From Pseudomonas sp. LB-090624 (GTDB taxonomy: Bacteria > Pseudomonadota > Gammaproteobacteria > Pseudomonadales > Pseudomonadaceae): a DNA stretch of 64,000 nt. Below, one piece after another: positions 6,898 through 18,729 of the stretch. The first letter of the stretch is position 1, and every line of letters begins with the position of its first letter. The notes beneath the pieces were generated by a model. The model did not search any database. It saw only the letters and a list, made by a program, of their open reading frames with translations, and had not been told where the DNA came from. The DNA lies in assembly GCF_003205205.1 (NCBI RefSeq), contig NZ_QJRL01000010.1, forward strand, positions 1 through 64,000. Reading direction: 5' to 3'. The position numbers and the translations under genes were made by a program.

Positions 6898-9800
6898 TTA
6901 GACGTTCTGCCGCTCACCCTTCGGATCGAAGAACACCGAAGACACGATTTCCGCCTCGATCACGCTGCCATCCGCCTGCGGCGAGTAGACACGCTCGCCC
7001 ATGCGCTTGAGGCCGCCTTTGACCACACCCATGGCGAACGAGTAGCCCAGGGAGTTGGACGCGTAGCTGGAGGTGACGTGGCCGACCATGTCCATCGGGA
7101 TCGGTTGTTTCGGGTCGAACACCAGTTGGGCGCCTTCCGGCAGCCACTTGGTCGGGTCGACCGGTTTCAGGCCCACCAGCTGCTTGCGGTTCTCACGTAC
7201 GCAGTCTTCGCGGTTCATGCCACGCAGGCCGATCCACGAGAACGGCTTGTTGCGGCCAACGCACCAGCTCATGTTCAGGTCGTCCGGGTTCATCGAACCA
7301 TCGGTGTCCTGGCCCACGATGATGAAGCCCTTCTCTGCACGCAGTACGTGCATGGTCTCGGTGCCGTACGGGGTCAGGTTGTACTTCTTGCCAGCTTCGA
7401 TGATCTGTTCCAGCACGCCCATGGCGTAGTTGGCCTGCACGTTCACTTCGTACGACAGCTCGCCGGTGAACGAGATACGGAACACGCGGGCTGGCACGCC
7501 ACCAACATTGCCTTCCTTCCAGGTCATGAACGGGAAGGCTTCCTTGTCCATGTCGATGTCGGTCAGCTCGCTCAGCAGCTTGCGGCTGTTAGGGCCGGAC
7601 AGGGTCATGGTGGCCCAGTGGTCGGTAACCGAGGTGAAGTACACCTTCAGCTCCGGCCATTCGGTCTGGTGGTACAGCTCCATCCACTGCAGCACGCGGG
7701 CGGCACCGCCGGTGGTGGTGGTCATGATGAAGTGGTTGTCGCCGACGCAGGCGGTCACGCCGTCGTCGAAGACCATGCCGTCTTCCTTGCACATCAGGCC
7801 GTAGCGGGCCTTGCCCACGTCGAGCTTGGTCCAGGCGTTGGTGTAGATGCGGTTGAGGAACTCGCGCGCGTCCGGGCCCTGGATGTCGATCTTGCCCAGG
7901 GTCGAGGCGTCCAGCAGGCCCACGCTGTCGCGCACAGCCTTGCATTCACGGGCCACGGCGGCATGGATGTCTTCACCGGCTTTGGGGAAGTACCAAGGGC
8001 GCTTCCACTGGCCGACGTCTTCGAACTCGGCGCCGTTCTTCACGTGCCAGGCATGCAGGGCGGTGAAGCGGACGGGCTCGAACAGGTGGCCACAATGACG
8101 GCCCGCTACTGCACCGAAGGTAACCGGCGTGTAGTTGGGGCGGAACATGGTGGTGCCCATTTCCGGAATGGTGATGCCGATCGAACGGGCGGCGATGGCC
8201 AGGCCGTTGATGTTGCCCAGCTTACCCTGGTCGGTGCCGAAGCCCAGCGCGGTATAGCGTTTTACGTGCTCTACCGACTCGAAGCCTTCACGGGTGGCCA
8301 ACTCGATACCGGCGGCAGTCACGTCGTTCTGCTGGTCGACGAACTGCTTTGGCCCCTTGGTACCCTTGTCGTGCGGCACTTGGAACAATGCCACGGTGGC
8401 CTCTTCCTTGCGCGCCACGGTTTTTGGCAGGGTGCCGACAGCGGCTTTGAAGCCCGCCTCGGTGGCTGCGCGAACGCCGCCTTCGAAACCGTCGGCAATC
8501 ACATCACCCAGGGCATAAACGCCGTTGATGCCACCCACGCACTCGCGTTTTTGCGGGGCATCACCTGGCACGAAGCCGAGGATGTCGTCACGCCATACCG
8601 GGCGACCGCCCAGGTGCGAAGCCAAGTGCACGATCGGGCTGTAGCCACCGGAGGTTGCGATCAGGTCGCACTCGAGGGTTTCGCCTGGGCTGGTGACTTT
8701 GTGCGCCTGCACATCGATGGCCGCCACGCGGGCGCCGGTGACGTGCTTGCTACCTTTGGCCTCGATCACAGCGCTGGAGGTGAGGATACGAATGCCTTTG
8801 GCGCGTGCTTCTTCAACCAGTGAGCCACGTGGGTTATGGCGGGCATCGGCGATGGCCACGACTTGCAGGCCAGCGTCGTGCCAATCCAGCGCAGCGCGGT
8901 AGGCGTGGTCGTTGTTGGTCGACAGCACCAGCTTGCGACCCGGGGCCACGCCGTAACGGCGCACGTAGGTGGACACGGCACCGGCCAGCATGTTGCCCGG
9001 CACGTCGTTGTTGCCGTATACCAGCGGGCGCTCGTGGGCGCCGGCAGCCAGGACCACGCGCTTGGCGCGAACACGGTGCACGCGGTGGCGAACCTGGCCG
9101 ATCGGTGCACGGTCGCCGAGGTGGTCGGTGAGGCGCTCGTGAATGGTCAGGAAGTTATGGTCGTGGTAGCCGTTGACCGTGGCGCGTGGCAGCAGGGTCA
9201 CTTCCGGCAGGCCTTCCAGCTCTTTGACCACGGCGCTTACCCAATCAGCGGCAGGCTTGCCGTCGAGGGTTTCGCGGGTGTCGAGCAGGCTGCCACCGAA
9301 CTCTTCCTGTTCGTCAGCCAGGATCACACGGGCTCCGCTGCGCGCAGCGGCCAGTGCCGCGGCCAGGCCAGCAGGGCCAGCGCCGACGATCAGCACGTCG
9401 CAGTGCTGGTTCATGTAGTCGTAGCTGTCCGGGTCGTTCTGCAGCGGTGCGCGGCCCAAGCCAGCGGCCTTGCGGATGTACTTCTCGTAAGTCATCCAGA
9501 ACGATTTCGGGTACATGAAGGTTTTGTAGTAGAAGCCTGGCGGCATCATGCTGCCACCGACCTTGCCAAGGATGCCCATGACGTCGTTGTTGACGTTCGG
9601 CCAGCCGTTGGTGCTGTTGGCTACCAGGCCTGCGTACAGTGCCTGCTGGGTAGCACGCACGTTAGGGATCTGGGTGGCTTCGCTGGAGCCGATCTGCAGA
9701 ATGGCGTTCGGCTCTTCGGTACCGGCGGCGATGATGCCGCGTGGGCGCGAGTACTTGAAGCTGCGGCCGACGATGTCGACGCCGTTGGCCAACAACGCGG

Positions 9801-9912
9801 CGGCCAGGCTGTCACCGGCATAACCCTGGTAGGTCTTGCCGTTGAAGGTGAAGTTCAGGACCTTGCTGCGGTCGATACGGCCGCCGCTGGCGAGGCGATA
9901 GGTCTGGCTCAT
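6898..9912 (-). CDS. soxA: Sarcosine oxidase alpha subunit
   Basis: 1004 aa, the full length of the alpha chain. N-terminal ferredoxin-like region (about 15-100, FNGKTYQGYAGDSLAAALLANG), then a dinucleotide-binding domain (VLIVGAGPAGLAAALAAARSG at about 173-195) with a second nucleotide region (VYALGDVIADGFEGG), and a C-terminal aminomethyltransferase-type domain that binds tetrahydrofolate (from about 615; GLLDASTLGKIDIQGPDAREF). With B, D and G it oxidises sarcosine to glycine and transfers the methyl carbon to folate or releases formaldehyde. Its ATG overlaps the soxD stop by four bases (ATGA), indicating translational coupling. Confidence 0.96.
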   Translation of the reverse strand: MSQTYRLASGGRIDRSKVLNFTFNGKTYQGYAGDSLAAALLANGVDIVGRSFKYSRPRGIIAAGTEEPNAILQIGSSEATQIPNVRATQQALYAGLVANSTNGWPNVNNDVMGILGKVGGSMMPPGFYYKTFMYPKSFWMTYEKYIRKAAGLGRAPLQNDPDSYDYMNQHCDVLIVGAGPAGLAAALAAARSGARVILADEQEEFGGSLLDTRETLDGKPAADWVSAVVKELEGLPEVTLLPRATVNGYHDHNFLTIHERLTDHLGDRAPIGQVRHRVHRVRAKRVVLAAGAHERPLVYGNNDVPGNMLAGAVSTYVRRYGVAPGRKLVLSTNNDHAYRAALDWHDAGLQVVAIADARHNPRGSLVEEARAKGIRILTSSAVIEAKGSKHVTGARVAAIDVQAHKVTSPGETLECDLIATSGGYSPIVHLASHLGGRPVWRDDILGFVPGDAPQKRECVGGINGVYALGDVIADGFEGGVRAATEAGFKAAVGTLPKTVARKEEATVALFQVPHDKGTKGPKQFVDQQNDVTAAGIELATREGFESVEHVKRYTALGFGTDQGKLGNINGLAIAARSIGITIPEMGTTMFRPNYTPVTFGAVAGRHCGHLFEPVRFTALHAWHVKNGAEFEDVGQWKRPWYFPKAGEDIHAAVARECKAVRDSVGLLDASTLGKIDIQGPDAREFLNRIYTNAWTKLDVGKARYGLMCKEDGMVFDDGVTACVGDNHFIMTTTTGGAARVLQWMELYHQTEWPELKVYFTSVTDHWATMTLSGPNSRKLLSELTDIDMDKEAFPFMTWKEGNVGGVPARVFRISFTGELSYEVNVQANYAMGVLEQIIEAGKKYNLTPYGTETMHVLRAEKGFIIVGQDTDGSMNPDDLNMSWCVGRNKPFSWIGLRGMNREDCVRENRKQLVGLKPVDPTKWLPEGAQLVFDPKQPIPMDMVGHVTSSYASNSLGYSFAMGVVKGGLKRMGERVYSPQADGSVIEAEIVSSVFFDPKGERQNV

Positions 9913-10244
9913 ACTTTTTCCCCTTGGCCTTTGACAGCGGACGGTGCGCTGGCAGCTTTACCGTTGGCGGTCACTTGCGGCTTTTCGCCAATCTTGTAGG
10001 TTTCCAGAATTTCGTAGGTCACGGTGTCGCGGGTGACGTTGAAGTACTGGCGGCAGCCGGCAACGTGGTCCCACAGTTCGTGGTGAATACCGCGCGGGTT
10101 GTCACGGTAGAACATGTAGGTACCCCACTCCTCGTCGGAGCAGGCGGCAGGGTCCAGCGGGCGGGCGATATGCGCCTGGCCAGAGGCGTGGAACTCTTCT
10201 TCGGAGCGCAGCTCGCCGCAGTGGGGACAGAAAATATGCAACAT
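9909..10244 (-). CDS. soxD: Sarcosine oxidase delta subunit
   Basis: 111 aa. Starts MLHIFCPHCGELRSEEEF, with the zinc-binding cysteine pair CPHC near residues 6-9 and a later Cys/His region, typical of the small delta chain. The ATG at 10244 is chosen over longer readings because family members start exactly there; upstream frame overlaps soxB. It lies 14 bases after soxB and overlaps soxA by four bases. Confidence 0.93.
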   Translation of the reverse strand: MLHIFCPHCGELRSEEEFHASGQAHIARPLDPAACSDEEWGTYMFYRDNPRGIHHELWDHVAGCRQYFNVTRDTVTYEILETYKIGEKPQVTANGKAASAPSAVKGQGEKV

Positions 10245-10258
10245 GACGGTGTCTCCGG

Positions 10259-11509
10259 TTAGTGGGCGACGGCGGCGGCGCCGTGTTCGTCGATCAGTGC
10301 GCCGTTGTAGAAACGGTCCATGGAGAACGGCGCGGCCAGTGGGTGCATTTCGCCCTTGGCCAGGCTCGCGGCGAAGACGTTGCCCGAACCCGGGGTCGCC
10401 TTGAAGCCGCCAGTACCCCAACCGCAGTTGAAGAACATGTTCTTGACCGGGGTCTTGGTGATGATTGGGCAAGCGTCCGGCGAGGTATCCACAATGCCGC
10501 CCCACTGGCGGTTCATGCGCACGCGCGAGAGGTTGGGGAACATCTCGACGATGGCCTGCAGGGTGTGCTCGATCACCGGGTAGGAACCGCGCTGACCGTA
10601 GCCAACCCAACCGTCGATACCGGCACCGATCACCAGGTCGCCCTTGTCGGACTGGCTGATGTAGCCGTGTACGGCGTTGGACATGATCACGCTGTCGATA
10701 ATCGGCTTGATCGGCTCGGATACCAGGGCTTGCAGCGGGTGCGATTCCAGCGGCAGGCGGAAACCGGCCAGCTTGGCCATGTGCCCGGAGTTACCCGCGG
10801 TGACCACGCCGACGCGCTTGGCGCCGATGAAGCCTTTATTGGTTTCCACGCCGATGACCGCGCCGTTTTCCTTGCGGAAGCCGATCACTTCGGTCTGCTG
10901 GATCAGGTCCACGCCCAGGGCGTCGGCGGCACGGGCGAAGCCCCAGGCCACGGCGTCGTGACGGGCAACGCCGCCACGGCGCTGTACGGTGGCGCCGAGG
11001 ATCGGATAGCGGGTGTTCTTCGAGCAGTCCAGGTACGGGATCTCGGCCGCGACCTGGGCGGTGTTCAGCAGCTCGCCATCGACGCCGTTCAGGCGGTTGG
11101 CGGAGACGCGGCGCTCAGAGTCACGCATGTCCTGCAGGGTGTGGCACAGGTTGTAAACGCCACGCTGGGAGAACATCACGTTGTAGTTGAGGTCCTGGGA
11201 CAGGCCCTCCCACAGCTTCATGGCGTGCTCGTACAGGTGCGCCGATTCGTCCCACAGGTAGTTGGAACGCACGATGGTGGTGTTACGGGCGGTGTTGCCG
11301 CCGCCCAGGTAACCCTTCTCGATCACGGCAACGTTGGTGATGCCGTGTTCCTTGGCCAGGTAGTAGGCCGTGGCCAGGCCATGGCCGCCACCGCCGACGA
11401 TGACCACGTCGTAGACCTTTTTAGGGGTCGGCGTGCGCCACATGCGCTGCCAGTTCTCGTGGTGGCTGAGGGAGTGCTTGAAAAGGCCGAAGCCCGAGTA
11501 GCGTTGCAT
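10259..11509 (-). CDS. soxB: Sarcosine oxidase beta subunit
   Basis: 416 aa, the usual length. FAD-binding Rossmann segment near residues 32-55 ([20 protein letters not shown]), covalent-FMN-type beta-chain features downstream ([15 protein letters not shown]), and a C-terminal [15 protein letters not shown] / [14 protein letters not shown] flavin closing region. This chain holds the sarcosine-oxidising site. First sox gene; glyA lies 15 bases upstream on the same strand, so glyA-soxBDAG-purU(-fdhA) probably form one transcript. Confidence 0.96.
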   Translation of the reverse strand: MQRYSGFGLFKHSLSHHENWQRMWRTPTPKKVYDVVIVGGGGHGLATAYYLAKEHGITNVAVIEKGYLGGGNTARNTTIVRSNYLWDESAHLYEHAMKLWEGLSQDLNYNVMFSQRGVYNLCHTLQDMRDSERRVSANRLNGVDGELLNTAQVAAEIPYLDCSKNTRYPILGATVQRRGGVARHDAVAWGFARAADALGVDLIQQTEVIGFRKENGAVIGVETNKGFIGAKRVGVVTAGNSGHMAKLAGFRLPLESHPLQALVSEPIKPIIDSVIMSNAVHGYISQSDKGDLVIGAGIDGWVGYGQRGSYPVIEHTLQAIVEMFPNLSRVRMNRQWGGIVDTSPDACPIITKTPVKNMFFNCGWGTGGFKATPGSGNVFAASLAKGEMHPLAAPFSMDRFYNGALIDEHGAAAVAH

Positions 11510-11524
11510 GGTCGTTTACTCCAC

Positions 11525-12778
<1,254 letters not shown>

Positions 12779-12920
12779 CGTGTATCTCCCGGCAGCGATC
12801 GTTTTTTGTCGTGGGGCACTGTGGCCCTTTGTGGCGATGGTATGACTGGCGGGGTCGGGTCAGATGCCTGCGCACGCCTTGCAATGGCGCGTTTACGACA
12901 TTCTCTTTGTGCCGCCCTTG

Positions 12921-13010
12921 CGGGCCCCTTCGCGGGCGCGCCTGCTCCCACAGTGATTGGCGTGTGCAGTCCACATTGCGGGAGCGGGCGTGCCCGCGAA
13001 GAGGCTGGCA
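12921..13010. repeat. Inverted pair of P. putida-type REP elements in the glyA-ltaE gap
   Basis: Two ~35-base elements in opposite orientation: 12921-12954 (CCTTCGCGGGCGCGCCTGCT...) and 12975-13010 (GGGAGCGGGCGTGCCCGCGA...). They sit in the 324-base divergent region 12779-13102, which must also hold the glyA and ltaE promoters; no riboswitch fold was recognised there. Confidence 0.75.
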
Positions 13011-13102
13011 CAGAATGAACAGAAATCGCCGCACGGGTTGTATAGGCAAGTGCTGAATCGATGGTTTAGAGTGCTGTTCTGCGTCGTTCACAGGACCGTG
13101 TC

Positions 13103-14143
13103 ATGACTGATAAGAGCCAACAATTCGCCAGCGACAACTACTCCGGTATCTGCCCTGAAGCCTGGGCTGCGATGGAAAAGGCCAACCACGGCCACGACCG
13201 CGCCTACGGCGACGACCAGTGGACAGAGCGTGCTTCGGAGTATTTCCGCAAGTTGTTCGAAACCGACTGCGAGGTGTTCTTCGCGTTCAACGGCACGGCC
13301 GCCAACTCCCTCGCCCTGGCATCGCTGTGCCAGAGCTACCACAGCGTGATCTGCTCCGAAACCGCCCACGTCGAAACCGACGAATGCGGCGCACCAGAGT
13401 TCTTCTCCAACGGTTCCAAGCTGCTGACCGCACCCAGCGTCAACGGCAAGTTGACGCCCGAGTCGATCCGCGAAGTAGCGCTCAAGCGCCAGGACATTCA
13501 CTACCCCAAGCCACGCGTGGTGACCATCACCCAGGCAACCGAGGTTGGCACCGTCTATCGCCCTGACGAATTGAAGGCGATCAGCGCTACCTGCAAGAAA
13601 CTGGGCCTCAACCTGCACATGGACGGCGCGCGCTTCACCAATGCCTGCTCGTTCCTGGGTTGCAGCCCAGCCGAACTGACCTGGAAGGCCGGCGTCGATG
13701 TGCTGTGCTTTGGTGGCACCAAGAACGGCATGGCGGTGGGGGAAGCGATCCTGTTCTTCAACCGCCAGCTGGCCGAAGACTTCGACTACCGCTGCAAGCA
13801 GGCCGGGCAATTGGCGTCGAAAATGCGCTTCCTGTCGGCGCCATGGGTCGGGCTGCTGGAGGATGGCGCCTGGTTGCGCCATGGCGGCCATGCCAATCAT
13901 TGCGCGCAGTTGCTGGCTTCGCTGGTGAGTGACTTGCCAGGGGTGGAGCTGATGTTCCCGGTAGAGGCCAACGGGGTATTCCTGCAGATGCCGGAGCACG
14001 CCATCGAGGCCCTGCGGGGCAGGGGCTGGCGCTTCTATACCTTCATCGGCAGCGGTGGCGCGCGCTTCATGTGCTCGTGGGATACCGAAGAAGCGCGGGT
14101 GCGTGAATTGGCGGCGGATATCCGCGCGATCATTGGCGGCTGA
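13103..14143 (+). CDS. ltaE: Low-specificity L-threonine aldolase
   Basis: 346 aa PLP fold-type I enzyme that cleaves threonine and allo-threonine to glycine and acetaldehyde. Recognisable features: SDNYSGICPEAW start, FAFNGTAANSLALASL, HVETDECGAPEFF, LHMDGARFTNA (aspartate contacting the PLP ring) and FGGTKNGM (the PLP lysine). It is divergent from glyA across a REP-containing region, another source of glycine next to the glycine-serine genes. Confidence 0.93.
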   Translation: MTDKSQQFASDNYSGICPEAWAAMEKANHGHDRAYGDDQWTERASEYFRKLFETDCEVFFAFNGTAANSLALASLCQSYHSVICSETAHVETDECGAPEFFSNGSKLLTAPSVNGKLTPESIREVALKRQDIHYPKPRVVTITQATEVGTVYRPDELKAISATCKKLGLNLHMDGARFTNACSFLGCSPAELTWKAGVDVLCFGGTKNGMAVGEAILFFNRQLAEDFDYRCKQAGQLASKMRFLSAPWVGLLEDGAWLRHGGHANHCAQLLASLVSDLPGVELMFPVEANGVFLQMPEHAIEALRGRGWRFYTFIGSGGARFMCSWDTEEARVRELAADIRAIIGG

Positions 14144-14150
14144 GCGAGTA

Positions 14151-14173
14151 CCGGGGCCGCCTTGCGGCCCCGG
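14151..14173. terminator. Bidirectional hairpin between ltaE and mcpH
   Basis: CCGGGGCCGC-CTT-GCGGCCCCGG, a perfect 10-bp stem at the tail-to-tail junction. Confidence 0.75.
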
Positions 14174-14177
14174 CGAT

Positions 14178-16115
14178 CTAGAGCCTGAAGCCGCCCATCT
14201 GTCGCGCCAGGTCATCAGCCAACCCACGCAACGCCTGGCACTCCTCGCGGCACCCTTGCACCTCCGCCGCCGTCTCACGCGCCAAATCGGAAATTCCCTG
14301 CACCGTCCGGTTGATTTCCTCGGTCACCGCCGACTGCTCCTCGGTAGCCGTGGCCACCTGGTGGTTCATATCACTGATGTGCTCTACCTGGTCGGTAATC
14401 GCGCTCAGCGATGCCCCGGTGCGCTGGCTCGATTCCACGCCACTGCCGGTCGCCTGCTGCCCTGCCTGCATTGAACTCACCGCCGAACCTGCACCTAGCT
14501 TCAGGCGCTGGATCATCTGCTGCACCTCATCGGTGGACAGCTGTGTGCGCCGTGCCAGCGTACGTACTTCATCGGCCACCACAGCGAACCCGCGCCCCAT
14601 CTCCCCTGCCCGCGCGGCCTCAATGGCAGCGTTCAGCGCGAGCAGGTTGGTCTGCTCGGAAATGCTGCGGATTACCGCGAGCACTTCATCGACCGAGGCG
14701 ACTTCGTCGGCCAACTGGCTGACGGCATCGGCCGCCTTGCCGATGTCGCCCGACATGCCCTCGATGCCACGAATGGATCGTTGCACCACCTCGCGGGCCT
14801 GCAACGCCTCGTCTCGTGCCGACTGCGACGCCTGCGCCGCATCACCGGCATTGCGGGCGATGTCCTGCACGGTCAGGCCCATCTCGTGTACAGCAGTGGC
14901 GACCATTTCGGTCATCTCCTGCTGGCGCCCGGAGCGCTCGGCGGTGTTGTCCACTACTTGGGTTACCTGCTCTACGGCCCGCCGCAGCCGCTCGGAGGTA
15001 CTCAACACCTCGCCGATCAGGCTGCGTTGGCTGTCCAGGAAGCGGTTGAAACCACGGGCCAGGTCACCCAGTTCATCCTGACGCGAATCGTCCAGCCGGT
15101 GGCTGAGATCACCCGCTCCACCGCCAATCTGAACCAATGCGGCGGTAACCCGGCGAATCGGCCGCACCAGGCCACGCGCCAGCAGTACCACCAACAGCAG
15201 TGACACCAACGCGACGGCGCCACCGATCAGGCTGGTCAGCCAGACGGCCTGATGCATTTGCGCGTAAATTTCCGACTCTGGCACTTCGGCCACAAGGGTC
15301 CAGTTAAGGTCGCGCAGCGGCAGGCCCAGCGCCAGGTAGCGCTCGCCGTCACGGCTGAAACGGCTGCTACGCAGGCTCCCCCCTCCGGCCATGACGTCTT
15401 TGGCTGCGTCCGCGCCAAGCTGCTCGGCAAGCTGGCGCTTACCACTGAAGGCAGCATCGGGATGCACCTGGATCAGGCCATCGTTGCGCACCAGAAACAC
15501 CTTGCCGTGCTCGCCAAAGCTGAAGTCGTGGATCAGCTTGGATAACTCGGTCATGCGCAAGCCCATGCCGGCCACCCCCACCAGCTTGCCTTCCTTTTCC
15601 ACTCGATAGTCGATAAACAGTGCCAGTTCGCCGGTGGCTCCATCGATGTCGATGTTGATGAACCGCTCAGCGCCGCTGTCGATGTACCCGTAAAACCACT
15701 TGTCCTTGGGGTTGCTGCGGCTGAGGGTGCGGTCCAGGCCCTTCTCGTTGTAGTAGTGGCCGGTTTCCGTCGAGGCGAACAGCGCAGTAAAGGCGTGGTT
15801 GCGCTGTTTGACGGCGTTCAGGTATTCGATGAACTGGGGTGCCTGCGCGGGATCTTCACCAGCAGCAAGCCAGTCGCGCAGCAGGGTGTTACCGGCGATG
15901 TCCGCGGCAGCGACCAACGGTTGGCCCAGCATGCGCTCGATGTCGTTGCGGATGGCTTCGATGCTGGCTGGCAGGGCAGTGTCGACCAGGTAGCGGTCGG
16001 TGAGGCGGTTGAGCGCCACGGTGAAGATAATGACCACCACCAGGATGCTCGCCAGCAGGGCAGCGCCCATGCTGGTGATCAATTGCCACTGGATGCTCTT
16101 GCGCCAGATACCCAT
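14178..16115 (-). CDS. mcpH: Methyl-accepting chemotaxis protein, McpH-like (dCache sensor)
   Basis: 645 aa. TM1 at about 12-34, a long periplasmic region of about 240 residues with a Cache pattern ([52 protein letters not shown]), TM2 at about 278-300, HAMP, then the methyl-accepting signalling hairpin with the conserved tip [20 protein letters not shown]. From memory, the P. putida chemoreceptor at this position next to ltaE is McpH (PP_0320), which senses metabolisable purines; that identity is by context, not tested. A start at the ATG 16115 gives a normal short cytoplasmic leader. Confidence 0.85.
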   Translation of the reverse strand: MGIWRKSIQWQLITSMGAALLASILVVVIIFTVALNRLTDRYLVDTALPASIEAIRNDIERMLGQPLVAAADIAGNTLLRDWLAAGEDPAQAPQFIEYLNAVKQRNHAFTALFASTETGHYYNEKGLDRTLSRSNPKDKWFYGYIDSGAERFINIDIDGATGELALFIDYRVEKEGKLVGVAGMGLRMTELSKLIHDFSFGEHGKVFLVRNDGLIQVHPDAAFSGKRQLAEQLGADAAKDVMAGGGSLRSSRFSRDGERYLALGLPLRDLNWTLVAEVPESEIYAQMHQAVWLTSLIGGAVALVSLLLVVLLARGLVRPIRRVTAALVQIGGGAGDLSHRLDDSRQDELGDLARGFNRFLDSQRSLIGEVLSTSERLRRAVEQVTQVVDNTAERSGRQQEMTEMVATAVHEMGLTVQDIARNAGDAAQASQSARDEALQAREVVQRSIRGIEGMSGDIGKAADAVSQLADEVASVDEVLAVIRSISEQTNLLALNAAIEAARAGEMGRGFAVVADEVRTLARRTQLSTDEVQQMIQRLKLGAGSAVSSMQAGQQATGSGVESSQRTGASLSAITDQVEHISDMNHQVATATEEQSAVTEEINRTVQGISDLARETAAEVQGCREECQALRGLADDLARQMGGFRL

Positions 16116-16203
16116 GCCCTACCCCCCGCAACATTATTGTTTTGCGGAAAGTGTATACACTTGCGTATCCAGTTAATCCAGTGATCTGAAGCAATCAGAT
16201 GCA

Positions 16204-16283
16204 CCCTGTAGGAGCGGGCTTACCCGCGAATGCGATGTTGAAGCCACCGACGCTTTCGCGGGTAAACCCGCTCCTACACGGGA
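16204..16283. repeat. Inverted REP pair downstream of zapA
   Basis: GTAGGAGCGGGCTTACCCGC at 16208 and the inverted TTCGCGGGTAAACCCGCTCC at 16254, facing each other across about 20 bases. They fill most of the space between mcpH and zapA. Confidence 0.8.
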
Positions 16284-16295
16284 CGGTGTGCGGTC

Positions 16296-16598
16296 TTATT
16301 GCTCTGCAATGGTCCGCACGATGGCATCCACCGTGGCATCGATCTGCGCTTGGGTGCGCGCCAGCGTCTGCTGATGTTCCTTTTGCAGCTCAACCTGCTT
16401 GGAGCAAAGGTTGAGGGCAGCCAGCACCAGCAACTTGTCACCGATCAAGGTCGGGTACTGGCGCTTGGTCTCGTTAAGGGCAGTGTTGAGCATCCGTACC
16501 GCCTGGGCCAGGGTTTCTTCCTGGCCTTCGGGCGCCTTGATCGAATAGTCGATGCCGAGAATCGACACGACATTGATCGGCTGCTCTTGCAGTCTCAT
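16296..16598 (-). CDS. zapA: Cell division protein ZapA
   Basis: 100 aa. Matches ZapA, which bundles FtsZ filaments: N-terminal NVVSILGIDYSIKAPEGQEE domain and a C-terminal coiled coil (VLAALNLCSKQVELQKEHQQ...). The ATG at 16598 overlaps the stop of the upstream zapB-like gene by four bases. In many gammaproteobacteria zapA is followed by the 6S RNA gene and ygfA; here it is followed by a REP pair and a chemoreceptor, with no room for 6S RNA. Confidence 0.88.
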   Translation of the reverse strand: MRLQEQPINVVSILGIDYSIKAPEGQEETLAQAVRMLNTALNETKRQYPTLIGDKLLVLAALNLCSKQVELQKEHQQTLARTQAQIDATVDAIVRTIAEQ

Positions 16599-16825
16599 GC
16601 GCCGACAACGCCCGCGCTGGCGCGATCAACCAAGGCCTGGATGCGCGCTGCGGTAGCGCCGTTCTTCTCTTCCTGCTCCATCAGCGAGAGCTGCAGGGTT
16701 TCGTTTTCTTCCTTGGCCTGGGCCAGTTCCTGGCCGAGGGCGGTGTTCTGCTCGGTGAGTTGAGCGTTCTTCTGCATCAGGTCGCTGACCAGTTGCTCGA
16801 TTTGATTCAGGGAAGCTTCCAGCAT
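16595..16825 (-). CDS. Short coiled-coil protein of the zapA operon (TIGR02449/ZapB-like)
   Basis: 76 aa, almost entirely predicted coiled coil (LNQIEQLVSDLMQKNAQLTE..., LGQELAQAKEENETLQLSL). Such short coiled-coil proteins regularly precede zapA in Pseudomonas. A role in divisome organisation is inferred from the coupling. Four-base overlap with zapA (ATGA). The 276-base gap to the next gene (17102, divergent) holds its promoter. Confidence 0.8.
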   Translation of the reverse strand: MLEASLNQIEQLVSDLMQKNAQLTEQNTALGQELAQAKEENETLQLSLMEQEEKNGATAARIQALVDRASAGVVGA

Positions 16826-17101
16826 GGGTCTATCTCAGGTTGTTGCGAGGGGCGCACACGATAAAGAAAAGTGCGGCCCATCGCCATTAAAAATCGGATT
16901 CACAAGGTGTCTGGCCCGCAGATTGACAGGGTAATCACCCCCTTGTTCCGACCTGGGTCAACCGCCGGTCAGGAAATGGTTAGCTACCTCACAATTTTGA
17001 CAGCAGGTACTCAAGACTGGCCGGTCACGACCGATAGCCCGGCAAGTCCCATTTCGTCGCACTTCACTCACGTTCTTTTCCCTGCCTGGATCCCTTCTTC
17101 A

Positions 17102-18727
17102 ATGTCTCTACGCAACATGAATATTGCCCCGCGCGCGCTGCTCGGCTTCGCGCTAATCGGCCTGCTGATGCTCGGCCTTGGTATCTTCTCGCTGGTGCAG
17201 ATGGGCAACATCCGCCAGGCCGGCGTGGTTATCGAGCAGGTCAGCGTGCCGAGTATCAAGATCCTCGACGAGCTCACCGCGCTTAACCTGCGCATGCGCA
17301 CCCTCTCCTACCGCCTGCTGCTCAACCGCGAACCGGAAACCCTGCGCGACACCCTTGCCTTGCTGGACCAGCGTAACGCCCAGATCGACCGCGCACGCCA
17401 GGCCTACCTGCCGATGATCGGCGCCGCTGACGAACAGGCTGCATTCGACCAGTACGGCCAGTTGCTCAACCAGTACCGCCAGCTGGAATCGCGCATGCGC
17501 AGCCTCAGCCAGGCCGACCGTACTGCCGAATTGCGCGATCTGCTCAACCGCGACCTGCTGGCCAACTCCGAGCAGGTCAACAAGGTGATGGACACTTTGG
17601 TGCGCATCAACACCGACCAGACTCGCGCCACCAACGAAAAGGCCGCCAGCCAGTACGCGGCCGCCTTCGCCTTGGTGATCGGCCTGCTGGTCGCGGCCAC
17701 CGTGCTGACTTTCCTCTGCGCGTTCCTGCTGACCCGCAGCATCGTCAAGCCCATCGAAGAAGCGCTCAAGAGTGCCGAGCAGGTCGCCGACGGTGACCTG
17801 ACCCACGTCATCCGCGCCGAAGGCACTGATGAAGCGGCCCGCTTGTTGCGCGCCATGGCGCGCATGCAGGACAAGCTGCGTGACACCCTGCAACAGATCG
17901 CCGGCTCCGCCACCCAATTGGCCTCGGCGGCCGAAGAGCTGAATGCGGTCACCGACGAAAGTGCCCGCGGCCTGCAGCAACAGAACAACGAAATCGAACA
18001 AGCCGCCACGGCCGTTACGGAAATGACCAGTGCTGTGGAAGAAGTGGCGCGCAATGCCGTGAGCACTTCCGAAGCGTCCAGCGAGGCCAGCCGCTCGACC
18101 GGCGATGGTCGCGACCTGGTAATGGAAACGGTCGGCGCCATCGAGCGCATGAGCGGTGATGTGCAGGCTACGGCGAAACTGATCACCCACCTGGCCGAGC
18201 AATCGCGTGATATCGGCAAAGTGCTGGATGTGATTCGAGGGCTGGCCGACCAGACCAACCTGTTGGCGCTGAACGCTGCCATCGAAGCGGCGCGTGCCGG
18301 TGAAGCGGGCCGTGGCTTTGCCGTAGTCGCCGATGAAGTGCGCGCGCTCGCCCATCGTACCCAGCAGTCGACCAGTGAAATCGAGCGGATGATCGGCAGC
18401 ATCCAGGGGGGTACCGAAGAAGCGGTTGAGTCGATGCGCACCAGCACCGAACGCGCCGAATCGACGCTGAACATCGCCCGCGGTGCGGGCATGGCGCTGG
18501 ACACGATTGCCGGGGCGGTAGCGCAGATCAACGAGCGTAACCTGGTGATTGCCAGCGCGGCGGAAGAACAGGCACAGGTGGCGCGGGAAGTGGACCGCAA
18601 CCTGGTGAACATCAATGACTTGTCGGTGCAGAGCGCTACCGGTGCCCATCAGACCAGTGCGGCGAGTGCAGAGCTGTCGCGGTTGGCGGTGGACCTTAAT
18701 AGTTTGGTGGCGCGGTTCCGCACCTGA
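17102..18727 (+). CDS. Methyl-accepting chemotaxis protein with 4HB-type sensor
   Basis: 541 aa from the ATG at 17102 ([20 protein letters not shown]), chosen because it places TM1 at about 12-33 as in the family; the open frame continues upstream without a good start. Periplasmic region of about 155 residues is helical (four-helix-bundle type), TM2 about 190-212, HAMP about 213-265, signalling domain with tip [20 protein letters not shown]. No ligand can be deduced. It is divergent from the zapA pair and ends only two bases before the stop codon of Rhs ORF 3 on the other strand. Confidence 0.9.
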   Translation: MSLRNMNIAPRALLGFALIGLLMLGLGIFSLVQMGNIRQAGVVIEQVSVPSIKILDELTALNLRMRTLSYRLLLNREPETLRDTLALLDQRNAQIDRARQAYLPMIGAADEQAAFDQYGQLLNQYRQLESRMRSLSQADRTAELRDLLNRDLLANSEQVNKVMDTLVRINTDQTRATNEKAASQYAAAFALVIGLLVAATVLTFLCAFLLTRSIVKPIEEALKSAEQVADGDLTHVIRAEGTDEAARLLRAMARMQDKLRDTLQQIAGSATQLASAAEELNAVTDESARGLQQQNNEIEQAATAVTEMTSAVEEVARNAVSTSEASSEASRSTGDGRDLVMETVGAIERMSGDVQATAKLITHLAEQSRDIGKVLDVIRGLADQTNLLALNAAIEAARAGEAGRGFAVVADEVRALAHRTQQSTSEIERMIGSIQGGTEEAVESMRTSTERAESTLNIARGAGMALDTIAGAVAQINERNLVIASAAEEQAQVAREVDRNLVNINDLSVQSATGAHQTSAASAELSRLAVDLNSLVARFRT

Positions 18728-18729
18728 GC

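Noticed and set aside
12779..13102. Glycine riboswitch before glyA
   Set aside because: No tandem aptamer-like conserved blocks seen; REP elements explain the strong hairpins.
16199..16295. 6S RNA gene downstream of zapA
   Set aside because: Only about 100 bases, mostly a REP pair; too short for 6S RNA.
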